From contig PEDN01001354.1 in assembly GCA_003864495.1 (NCBI GenBank), forward strand, positions 186,001-250,000: a stretch of 64,000 nucleotides of DNA, given 5' to 3'. This document shows positions 37,101 through 47,342 of the stretch, one piece after another. A program made the translations under genes and the position numbers. The DNA is from Nemopilema nomurai (lineage: Eukaryota; Cnidaria; Scyphozoa; Rhizostomeae; Rhizostomatidae). The notes below the pieces were generated by a model. It worked only from the letters and a program-made list of their open reading frames with translations. It was not told the DNA's origin and did not search any database. Within the stretch, counting starts at the first letter, position 1. Every line of letters starts with the position of its first letter.

Positions 37101-38540
37101 TTTATATCTAGAATACTCTTTGCCACTTTCCCTGCCTTTTTATATAAGCTTTTTCACCTTTCACAATCGTTCAGCGGCCAAAATAAATTGTACATATTGA
37201 AGTCCCTCATTGTCTAATGTCACTTCATGTTAAGGATGCTGGGCTGAGACCTTTGGATGAGTCATTGGGCAGACTTCACAACAATTATTCGACAATGGGT
37301 GAAGCACTGGACAATACAAGACACTTCGTTCAAGTGGATGATGTTGTGTTGACAGAGCCAGGTAAATATTCCCATCTATTTTCGGCTGCTTGGATAGATG
37401 GTAGCAGGAAATCGGTAGTTTTTTGTATTCCATGAATGCAATTGCTTCATGCTCTGATCACATTAATAGGTCTTGATGGTTGCGATACTGAAGCTTGACG
37501 GTCTCTTGAAGCAAAACTGAATTGACTGAAGTTATCAACTTCAGACTATTTGTTTTCATTTATTCTTGTTTAACTGCAATCATCAAGACAGATCAAAAAC
37601 TTGCGTGTCACAATCCTTGCGTTGCAATCATTTGTTTATCACTACTAATCTATAGCAACCGTGCCTTTATTTCTTTTCCAAAAGAAAAACTCGTCGCTGC
37701 TTTGAAGGAGAATCAAATACTGTTGGCTGAAATCTCATCCTCTACTGGCAGAAAACAACTTGATGTAAGTGATCCCCAGAACTCAAACATTCAACAATTA
37801 CTAGAAACCACCGCATATTTATTGCAGGCTTTTATTTACCTTTGTTAGGTTTTATCCATGTTTATCCATCTATCCTATTTGAGAAAATAAAAGCTGTTGA
37901 ACGAAATCTTAGGATGAATTTTTTGTCAGGTCCTATGCTGGAAATATTTTTAATGTACCATCCACTATTGTGGAATATTGTACTTATATGAACTGATTCA
38001 TGAATATTATCTCAGTTTTTTGATGATTTTTTAAGATCGAGAAGATGGCTACCAATTTAAGTCAGATGGTTGAAACACTGGCGGTGGAGATGTCTAGCCT
38101 CGACAGGTATGTCATTATGTCTAGTAGCAATGGTTAAAACGCTTTTTGGAAAACTTAGTATTTATTGTATTGTACGAAGCAGGCAAAATTTAACTTGTCA
38201 CTTCATGTCACAGGAACAGTGATACTTAGAAAACGTACTCTCTGCACTGATTTAATGTTCATAATTCCCAAGTTTTCCTTGCAAATTATCTTTTCTCACG
38301 TTACAAAGTGGCAGTCTGGCGGCTAACTGGGTCTGAAATTTCTTCTCGTAATAAGCAAAAAATTCTTTTTGTGTTTTTGAATTGATAAGAGAAAGAAATT
38401 ATTTTTGTTTTTAAATCAAGTTTAGTTTTCTAATAACTAAATTTAATTACAGATGCGAAGACCTGTTAGTCGCTGCAAACACACTGACCACGCACGAGAG
38501 ATCACTTCAGTCGCAAATCTTGGAGGCAGATGGCATCTGA
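31109..38540 (+). CDS. HAUS8: Augmin complex subunit HAUS8-type (nineteen exons)
   Basis: Exons: 31109-31179, 31791-31850, 32157-32191, 32322-32385, 32540-32574, 33005-33050, 33639-33868, 34258-34315, 34572-34606, 34881-34918, 35118-35409, 35515-35558, 35975-36055, 36240-36278, 36800-36919, 37235-37361, 37685-37764, 38036-38106, 38453-38540. All junctions keep phase and give 537 codons plus stop. HAUS8 binds microtubules through a disordered basic N-terminus and brings augmin to the spindle so that gamma-tubulin can nucleate branches. The family signature APRIVQSRYKNPK (exon 10; vertebrates have SRYLQYE) lies in that region after Lys/Ser-rich exons. Exons 13-19 encode coiled coils (IYNMWQENQRLKSEIRQLEQ) and EALDNTRHFVQVDDVVL, which matches the ALDTTRH segment of vertebrate HAUS8. 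Human HAUS8 has about 410 aa. AATAAA at 38717 is a likely poly(A) signal. Confidence 0.85.
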
Positions 38541-39994
38541 TGGCAAACTCCTTAGCTGTACATATTGAGTTGACAAGGAAAAGTTTCGTATTGCAGAACT
38601 TAGAGCAGGAAGAGTTAGAAAGGAAGAAAGGTCACGTAGATACCAAACGAACAGTAACAGTCTATAGTAATTTTTGTACCATTTGTTTGAGTTGCCAAGA
38701 ATCCTCTTGTGTTGTTAATAAATAAGTACATCCACAGACCATTTCGTCCCATGCCTCGCTGTAAAGGGGTCTGGTTCCAACTAACCAAGAATTACGTCAC
38801 AGAACAAACAGATGATGCAATCCAGCTTATCCTGGCGTTCGTTAGATTTTAGCTGACAAGGTCCTTGTATACACCGGTACATCGTTGAGAACTTCTTTGT
38901 GTTGTTTTGTTGTATTTAAAGTTGAGGCTATAATTTCTTACCTTAATGATAATCATAATGTCAAAACCATAATGTTGAAACCACATTGATGGGATCGGCG
39001 TGAATACACACCGCAGGCTGGTTCAATTGAAGAGTTTCTGAAAGGCTTATTTTCATATGCCATGCAAAAGATGACCATGTCTCAGCACATACCGTACCCA
39101 AATGTGACGACAATGTGGAAAGCTGCAAGTCTGATGATTTGAAATTATTATGTTTTTTTGTATATATTTGATGGCTAGGGTTTAAGATGTCAATGGCCAG
39201 ACGCAAAGTCAGCCGCTAATCGTTACAGAAACATGTTAGTCTGAACGAATGTATCTGCAAACCCGTTCCCGGTACATTCGACTCCATTTAGCGTCAGTCC
39301 ATTTATTATCACTCTTCTTCCATTACAAAAATTCTACTGTACATGTTTAACTTTATTTGAAGCATGCACATGTCCTCCGTTATGTTACTCAACTGTTCTT
39401 GAAAATGTCATTGTGGAAGTAGAGAAGCGGAAAAAAGTTACGGTTTCTCGCGTTTTCACGCAAGAATTACGCGCATCGTTTGCTTTCCCGCAGTTTCGTG
39501 CGAGTATGAGGCAGTCGCGTTAACGGGCTGTACATTTGCGTTTAGTAATTGTTGATATTCGTCTTTAGTTTTCTCATTTACTTCCTTTATAGTAAGTTTA
39601 CTAAAACCAGAGTTGGTTACCGAAAATCCTATACACTCTCTCCACCAAATCTGTTATCAAATGATACAAATTTTTTGTGTTATAATCATGCGCAGTAATT
39701 TATGTATACTCGAATTATCTTCAAATTTCACTATTGGCCTAAAGATTCGTTGGTTTTAATTTTTCGTTTTCGACAGAAATGTTGCATTACAAGCAAATGC
39801 CATTTTTAAACAGCAAATCTTCAGAGCGTTTAACAGCCAATTTGCTTCGTGATAGTTTATCAAAAGCTTGTTAGGCGAGATTGTATTGTTTACAATCCCT
39901 GAACACAAATTGACGGGGTCAAGAGTCTTGAATGCAAAGTTCCTGAATTATTAACGAAGCAAATGATTCAAGCAACGGCTCTTTTCGCTTTTTG
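38541..39994. other. 3' flank of HAUS8 and intergenic sequence
   Basis: It holds the HAUS8 3' untranslated region, with AATAAA at 38717-38722, and then AT-rich sequence with no supported gene. The minus ORF at 38961-39206 has no motif. Confidence 0.45.
38717..38722 (+). terminator. Poly(A) signal of HAUS8
   Basis: AATAAA lies 177 bases after the HAUS8 stop codon in GTTAATAAATAAG. It is the first canonical signal downstream. Confidence 0.5.
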
Positions 39995-40060
39995 ATTGGT
40001 TGCTCATTGACCAAACAAATGGTGATTGGCTGCCCACTGAGCTGCTCGGGCTCTGATTGG
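39995..40060 (-). promoter_or_regulatory. Three inverted CCAAT boxes at 30-31 bp spacing
   Basis: GATTGG occurs at 39994-39999, 40024-40029 and 40055-40060, each followed by Y-T or C-T. The intervals are 30 and 31 bp, about three helical turns. Evenly spaced NF-Y sites of this kind mark many animal cell-cycle promoters. The nearest downstream plus gene is the SEA-like secreted protein, with a probable 5' untranslated exon ending at 40238 (donor GTGAGA) and joining at 41082. Confidence 0.5.
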
Positions 40061-41081
40061 TTCCCGGCTGATCACTTTCCGATCCAAAAAAGAAATGATG
40101 CGATGTTTTGCATCGAACGCTCCAGTAGCCAAACCGGTCGCAACTTTCCACAGAAGATTTGAACCGTGACAAAAGATTTTCGGTAGGGGAAATTTTGAGT
40201 TGCACCGGGAAAAGAGGCTATATTACGGGAAAATAAAGGTGAGAATAATGATCTTTTGTTTAATATCTTGCTTAATTCATTAAAAAGGAAGTAAACAGAT
40301 TTAATTAATAACTGAAAAATTTGCTTTTTGATCTTTTGCGTTGCGTTGATTTATGCGTAGTCTTTGAAAAAAGATTCAAACGGCTGAAGACAAGTACCTA
40401 TAAGCACTAACTTTAAAAACAGATTACAAAGATTATTGGCACGGTACCCGGAATATTGATGAAGAGTTATTATGTTAAGAAAGTGTGTGGTACTTGCAGT
40501 AGCCAGCTGAAGGAATGCAAGTAGGATCTCATGCATAGCAATAAGAGATGTCTTGGGGGAGAAAAGGAATCAGACTACTGTGTGTCCATCTAGCTATTTA
40601 AATGATGCTCCATTGATGCAATAACAGCCGCATATTGATTTGGCGTTTTCGAAGTTGATCTCATCACATCTATCCGCTGGTTAAGTTTACTGGCCTAAAA
40701 AATGTTGCGTCCATATTGCGGTTATAATTGTATTATAGTCCAGCAATCTGAAGCCCAAATGCTTGCAAATGCACGCAAGCTCCAGCTACCTCCAGAGCTC
40801 TGTTCGGCTTATCAGACTTTTTAATTTCACTGGTTATTGGGGTGATAGAAGCTGTTGTAGCCTACGGTACTACGACAGACGCAATTAACTGTGAACATGC
40901 TATTCTACTCCAACAATGGCATTAACTCGCCAACTGTCGCTAACCATCTTTGCAATGTATTTGCATATGCCGCTAGAATCCCTGCCTGGTACTTTAACTA
41001 CGGAGTTTATTTCACTTTTCAATAGCATCGTCCTTTATTTTGAAAATGCGACTTAATTACCAAATTACCATTGCATTGTAG
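40061..41081. other. Putative 5' untranslated exon and first intron of the SEA-like gene
   Basis: AAATAAAG followed by GTGAGA at 40239 looks like a donor, and TTGCATTGTAG at 41071-41081 is a good acceptor ten bases before the start codon. The interval would be a 5' intron. No coding region is supported. Confidence 0.35.
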
Positions 41082-41091
41082 AAAAACAAAG

Positions 41092-43397
41092 ATGGTCTTC
41101 GTCAGGACGTTAGTGTCCGCATTACTGCTTGTGACAGTTAAAGGTAAATTGAATATTTGTACATCCTTAAATCTTTAGTTCATCAGTACCTTATTACCTT
41201 AACAATTTGCTTTTACGTTATTGTTTCTATTAGGAAAGAAATCGCTGAAGTTCAGTTCATCTTAAGGAAGCACTTCATCATAGGAAATGCTTTTTCTATT
41301 CGAAATTTCCTCTCATAAATTACATTGAAACCTTTGCCAATAATGGAATTTAATAAATAAGAACTACTTTAGATGACGATATCATAAAGCAGTATGTAAA
41401 CCTTGCATCAGTGGTACAAATTAGGTGTAATGTAGCCCTTTTTATATGTGCACCTTCTTTAAAGAAATTATCAATTATATTGAAGGATTCGCAAGAAAAT
41501 CGATAAGATATGAATTGAACCGAATCAAGTCAAACACGCGCTCAATGATCAAGAAAAGTTCGATTCGTAGCACTTTGCAGTTCAAATATTTGATCAATGT
41601 GTCTTTTTTAGGATTTCCCTTCCCATTTCCATACCCATTCCCAGACCCACAATGTTGTGCCCCTGGTCCAGCATGTGCAAACCCATGCCCACCAATGATG
41701 CCCCCTCCCCCTCCACCACCCGCACCCTGCTGCATGCCTTCGCCTACCTGCATGAACCCATGCCAACCTGGTATGATGCCACCAAACCAGCCTCTTGTAT
41801 ATGCACCATACCCAGGTATGTTCTAGTTACTTCATCGCCCTTTCAGCTCTTCGAAAAGCGTTGTAACTGTTTTAGAGTCAACTTGATTATGAAGCATTAC
41901 TTCTGTGTATGATGAGTCATTTTGCAAGGTCTTTGCAAAAAAGGCGTGAAGTTTCAACTTACTAGATTAGCAAGTACACCAGTGACACGTGCACTGAGAC
42001 TGCCTTCGACAACAGGCTAAAAACCAATCTCGTTGTTTCTTCAACAGCAAACACTCTAAGTACCAAATTACGCCTTTCACTATGCTACGTCAACGTGTCC
42101 TCATATATTCCGAGTTCAACCTATTTCATCATTTTTGTTGGTATTGAGATGTTTAGCTTGTTTTAACATTTCGAATACAAAGTCAATTTTTGGTGATCCC
42201 TTCTTGAACTCAAATGCCAGTATCTAGCAATCCAAAGCCAATGTGTCATCATTCTCTCACTATAACGCCCTTTACTCTACTGTTTAGAAGAAAACTTCTT
42301 ACCTTTTCTCTCTTTGCAAAGTTTGCAGTAGTTTTATTTTCTTTCAACAGGTGAGATCACGTTTAAACTGATGCAGAAGTGGAACCCAGAGTATCTTGAC
42401 TCACAAACCGCTGCTTTCCAAATACTTGAAGGAAACATTCGAAGAGCTGTAAGTAAAATAATATAATCAAATAAATATTGAAGGCAAATATTAAGCACAT
42501 TAGCCACAAATGTTGATATTTGTCTGGAAAAAAAGGAACAGGTTAGCAATAAAGTAAGAAGACATGAATGAAGTCTTAGCCTAATTTTCCTTCATTGAAA
42601 TGTTTGGCATTAAATTGAATTTGTTCAAAGGTTTCTAAGGGTCTTTCTGATCCCCTTCATAATATAATTCGCTCCTTTCAATTATATTTCACCTCGTTAT
42701 AGGTACAAACTGTTCTTGGACCAATGACAGCGGTCTCTAATGTCTACTTCAGGTACGTTAATGAATAAATCAGGAAAACAGTTCTTAAGTTAAATCACTG
42801 AAAGTAGGGGACTAAAGTTGTTCTTAGCAGAATAGGGGCTGATAAAAGGACAAGGAGAAGCAGCGTTGGTCAAGACGAAAAGAGAACATAATATATAGTA
42901 AATCAAAATGCATTGTAAAATTTGCATAATTTTATGTCGTTATCACCCATCAAAATACACAAATGTCTCAGTACACGTAATGCAATGCTACTTGCAAAGT
43001 TCCTATCAAACATCATTTTTGCTAGGGTTAGTAAGATAATAAATACTTTTCTAGTGGAGGCTTTGTACACTCAGACTGATTTTTATCGAATGACTTATCG
43101 ACTTCTGTTGCAAATTCTTTCAAAAACGCAACCAATTGGTATTTTCTTTTGCTATGGACTTGCAGGTTTCGGTCAGTTTAAAAATGAAATGTCACATAAA
43201 GTCTTAATGACACTTAGCCTTTCAACCATAGAGAGGGATATGTCCCAGGAAACCCAACAGCGAGGCCAAAGGTCGTAGTACATTGCATGGTTAACGGAGG
43301 TTCGGATGCTGCATCGCTTTTAGAAATGGCTGTCACTCCTGACGGAACTCTAGGAGATGGTCTTAAAGTGTATAAAGACTCTTTCAATGCTTACTAA
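41092..43397 (+). CDS. Small secreted Cys/Pro-rich protein with SEA-like domain (five exons)
   Basis: Exons are 41092-41143, 41612-41815, 42351-42448, 42703-42752 and 43232-43397, in phase to 189 codons plus stop. Exon 1 is a signal peptide (VRTLVSALLLVTVKG). Exon 2 encodes FPFPFPYPFPDP and then two matching cysteine modules, CCAPGPACANPCPPMM and CCMPSPTCMNPCQPGMM, separated by seven prolines. Exons 3-5 resemble a SEA domain: FKLMQKWNPEYLDSQTAAFQ, NIRRAVQTVL, SNVYFREGYVPG and KVVVHCMVNGG. SEA domains occur in mucins and extracellular matrix proteins. Cys-knots beside polyproline recall cnidarian minicollagens, but the Cys spacing differs and Gly-X-Y repeats are absent. No membrane anchor follows. 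The start has A at -3 and G at +4. Function is unknown; a structural extracellular role is inferred. Confidence 0.75.
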
Positions 43398-45734
43398 AGG
43401 GAATTTCGAACAATTTTTGTACAGGTGAGACAATTGACTGACTGGCCTTTTTCATTGATCGTGTTTTTAACTAGGTTTCTAACATTTTTCGATATTCATT
43501 TTGAAGCTAGACATACAATGTGACAGCGATATATTTGCTTTACCTGTTGTCCTGTATAAATATGTCACTACTACTATATATATTGTTATCGTTGTAACTA
43601 TTTCTGTCATTAAGTCATTATTGCTATTCGAATTCATAACGCACAAGTGGCACATTAGACAAGAGTGTTGCTCCCTAAATAAATGATGATGAAAAGAAAT
43701 ATTCAAATTTGCCTTTAAATCTTAACGCTTGAAAAATCTCAAATGATGCTTCTAAGTTAAGGATTGTCATTTTTGTTGCAGTTTTGTTGAAGAAAGCTAA
43801 ATCTGGCAAAAATTCTGAACCTGATTAAAATTTGTGTCAGTGTAAATTTACTAGCACAACTTTTAATAATAGCAGCTAGATTAATCTGGTATATATAAAA
43901 CTTTATAAATGTTGATAGAAATTCTTTATCATTGGTGATCTCAACTTTATCTAAACTGACAACACTCACTTTTTGTCTGTCCTTTTAGATTTGACATGTT
44001 CTTAGCACCGGAGCCTGTTGTATTGGAAAATGGTGAATTACCTTAAGATGTCTTGATTTCAAGAAAAGTGTTTTTACATTGGATTTTGTCAGCAGATCAT
44101 ATTACCAGATACATAGTGCATTGATGGATTTTACTAAGAGTTGCTTCATTCATAATCTTCTTAGAGCTAGATAGCTAGCCATCAACCACAGATCACATGC
44201 CTCTTGTCATTGAAAAGTCAATTTTGCATTGAAGATGTTAAACCCAATACATATTGTAATCGAAGTAGCAATGTACACAGTATTACACCTACGTTTATTG
44301 TTGCTGCTTGACTTGGAAAATATCAAGAAATAGCACTCGGTATATTAGCCCTAAAATTTTTGTGCTCTTTTGTAACATACCCTTTTCCTATTCATAAATC
44401 TAGCCATGTTCGTGTAAAACAGTTTTGTAAGTGCGTAGAACATGTAAAAAGATATTTCAAATTCTTGGTGAAAGATTATAGCTTGCCTACAACTGATTTT
44501 GTTGCCATGGAACAAACAACGAAGTGACACCCTCGTCTCTGTACAAAATTTAATCTAAAATCTTTCACCAAATATCATATTCTATTCAAGATTATGGCTT
44601 GTTCATATTTTTAGATTTGCTAACCTGTATGTAATTAAGTTCGATCCGCCTTTTATGGAACTTATTAAACTTCTAGCAAATGTTTGTTGTGGTGTCCTTT
44701 TCTGTGGCTTCATTTCCCGGTCTGATCGTTTGTTTGGCACCACATAAATGTCTCGAGCAGAATGCTATAGCCCTAACGATTCTTAATCGTTCTCGCAGTC
44801 ATCTGATTATGTCAGTCATATTGCGAATTCTACCACTAATATATTTTTCAATGATTTATGCATTGAGCTGTACCTAGTTAGGAGATGTTGTTATTGGATC
44901 ATATTCGGTCATTCTCATCAATAGCCCCTAGACTTACGGCAGATTAACAGCTATTTTTCGAGTGGGAGCAAAAAGAATATGAACATTGATCAACACCGCA
45001 CAATTACCATTCCGTGGCTCACGAGAAAAATGGCTCTATGAGTTTATTGATGATCATATTTGCCGCATCACAAGTCGTGGCAAGTTGAAATATTTTCATA
45101 GACTTCAGTAAATTTGTTTTATCAAAGGGTAAGTCAGTCTGGATCCACCCTTGGTGTCTAGGAAAGGGGGTGACAAAAACATGAAGATAGTTGCACAAGC
45201 TCCCTTTTTGTCTTGCTCCCTGCTGCGAGCCTTTCTGGTCACTTTTGCCACCCGTACCTTGATAGCTAGTTCAGAAAGCATTGACTGTTTAAGTTGCTGG
45301 ATTAGAGTCACCGTGAGAAATATAAAAAAAGGGAAATATCTTAAAGTCCAAAAGTATCAACAAGAGTGGAGACGATTTACTGGGTACTATGTTCCGTTAA
45401 CTGGTTAGTTGACAAGAACTATGTGTGAAGACAGGCAGTACTTGTGCTCAGAAATATTTTCAATTACGTCTTTGAGTTGAAGTGTTTTACTTTATTAGAG
45501 TTTTATTTTTTTCTTAATCCACCTTGTGTTCTCCTCTTCAACAAATGAACTCGGGAAAGAAAGGTTAAGATACCAAAAGGATCATATTGGCTTTAGAGAT
45601 TCTTGTCACATTTTCCCCGATTGAACTTTTACGAACGAAGGAATCAAATCATTTTCTGTAGCCTCATTCTGATTAGGTAGCATTCTGCATGTCCAGGTGC
45701 TCGGCCTAAATCACTTTGTCACTTGCCTGCAAAC
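43398..45734. other. 3' flank of the SEA-like gene and DBR1 promoter region
   Basis: A donor-like TACAGGTGAGAC at 43421-43432 and an acceptor-like CTTTTAG near 43989 suggest a 3' untranslated intron of the SEA-like gene. ORFs at 43479-43969, 44680-44877 and 45151-45408 lack motifs. An inverted repeat lies at 44465-44571. Confidence 0.4.
44465..44571. repeat. 13-bp inverted repeat, 81-bp loop
   Basis: TTGGTGAAAGATT at 44465-44477 has its exact reverse complement at 44559-44571. It could be a remnant of a short palindromic element or a chance stem. Confidence 0.5.
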
Positions 45735-47342
45735 ATGTCTGAAGAAATGAGCCAACAAATGGGAGAAGCAACGCCTGATGCTGGGATCTTGCTGTCCAGT
45801 TCCGAAGAAAATGCAGATGAAAATGTGTGCATAGCTGTGCAAGGTTGCTGTCATGGCGAATTAGAAAAAATATACGAAACAGTGGCGTATATTCAGAGAA
45901 CGAAGAATAAAAAGATCGATTTACTAATCTGCTGTGGGGATTTCCAAGCGGTAAGAGACCAAGAGGACCTTAAAACGATGGCTGTTCCGCCCAATTATAG
46001 AAAAATGGGTGTCTTCAAAGACTATTACAACGGCGTGAAGACTGCGCCCGTACTTACTGTGTTCGTTGGGGGCAACCACGAGGCTTCAAAGCACCTTTGG
46101 GAACTTCCCTTAGGTGGTTGGGTTGCCCCAAACATTTATTACTTGGGATATGCTGGCGTGGTAAATTTTGGTGGATTCAAAATAGGTGGGATTTCTGGGA
46201 TTTATAAAGACCATGACTTTTATAAAGGGCATTTTGAAATGCCCCCATTTAACGACAGCACAATGAGAAGTATCTACCACACAAGGATTTATGAAGTTTT
46301 CAAACTTAAAGTACTGAGGGAGCATATTGATATATTTATTAGCCATGATTGGCCAAAAAATGTATACAACTATGGTGATGTTGAAGGTCTTCTCAGGAAA
46401 AAAAGGTTTTTTAGAGAGGAGATTGAAACGAAAACACTTGGCAGTCCTGCCGGCTTGGAGCTCCTGAAGGCCTTGAAACCATCTTTTTGGTTTGCTGCCC
46501 ATTTGCATGTTAAATTTGCTGCACTTGTTGAACATAAACAACATGGTGATGAAGAAAAAGCCTTTACAAAGTTTCTGGCCCTTGACAAATGCTTACCAAG
46601 AAGAGACTTTTTGCAAATAATTGATTTGGGGTCAGCAACAGGCAAAAAGGTGCTTGAATATGACTTGGAATGGCTAGCAGTGACGAAATCAACTTACAGC
46701 TTGTATAATGCAACATCCCGTGCCACTTGGGTTCCTAGGTGTGACAAGGAGCTTGAAAAATACAGGCTGACAGATGAGCAAATAGATGAGATGAAAGAAA
46801 CATTTGGGGATGTATCCATCCCCCAAAACTTCCAAAAAGCAGAGAACTTGAAATCTGAATCTGGCAACATAAACAACCAAACAGTGGAACTGTGTGAAAA
46901 ACTTGGTATAAAAAATCCATGTAGCATTTCAATTATAAGAAAGACTGAAAAGTATGGTCAATCAAGATCAAATGATCAGAGGTTTGGTACCCGGGAAGGA
47001 AAAGAAGTTTTATCTGATGCTGATTCCAGCAGTTCAGATGACTTTAATGATATCACAAATGCTGCAGGAGACCCTAGTGAGATATCACTACCTGATGATT
47101 CTTCTTCTGATGACGATGACGATGATGATGATGAAAGTGAGATGAGCAGTACCAGTTTTTCAAAATCTTCAGAAGTTGATTCTCAGACTGAAGTACCCGA
47201 AGAACTTAAAAGAAAGCACTCAAGTGATGATTGTTCTGATGAAAAAAGCCCAAAGCCAACATTTCTTGTGAGACGCAACAAAGCATTATATGCATCATTA
47301 GATGATGACAATTCTGGTTCGAGCAGCTCTGATTGCTTGTAA
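45735..47342 (+). CDS. DBR1: Lariat debranching enzyme DBR1, single exon
   Basis: One uninterrupted frame of 535 codons. DBR1 is the nuclear metallo-phosphoesterase that cuts the 2'-5' branch of excised intron lariats, allowing their decay and snoRNA release. All active-site motifs are present: GCCHGELEKIYE at about residues 37-48, CCGDFQAVRD at 67-75, GGNHEAS at 112-118, SHDWP at 203-207 and AAHLHVKFAA at 254-263. KFLALDKCLPRRDFL in the C-terminal part also matches the family. The tail is acidic with a long Asp run and ends RRNKALYASLDDD, like human RRNQAIYAAVDDD. About 30 residues precede the conserved start of the fold. The ATG at 45735 is chosen because upstream codons in frame offer only TTG; A lies at -3. 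Human DBR1 is 544 aa and its gene has introns. Confidence 0.98.
   Translation: MSEEMSQQMGEATPDAGILLSSSEENADENVCIAVQGCCHGELEKIYETVAYIQRTKNKKIDLLICCGDFQAVRDQEDLKTMAVPPNYRKMGVFKDYYNGVKTAPVLTVFVGGNHEASKHLWELPLGGWVAPNIYYLGYAGVVNFGGFKIGGISGIYKDHDFYKGHFEMPPFNDSTMRSIYHTRIYEVFKLKVLREHIDIFISHDWPKNVYNYGDVEGLLRKKRFFREEIETKTLGSPAGLELLKALKPSFWFAAHLHVKFAALVEHKQHGDEEKAFTKFLALDKCLPRRDFLQIIDLGSATGKKVLEYDLEWLAVTKSTYSLYNATSRATWVPRCDKELEKYRLTDEQIDEMKETFGDVSIPQNFQKAENLKSESGNINNQTVELCEKLGIKNPCSISIIRKTEKYGQSRSNDQRFGTREGKEVLSDADSSSSDDFNDITNAAGDPSEISLPDDSSSDDDDDDDDESEMSSTSFSKSSEVDSQTEVPEELKRKHSSDDCSDEKSPKPTFLVRRNKALYASLDDDNSGSSSSDCL

Noticed and set aside
46110..46544. 144-codon minus ORF opposite DBR1
   Set aside because: It is a shadow of the strongly conserved DBR1 frame and has no motif of its own.
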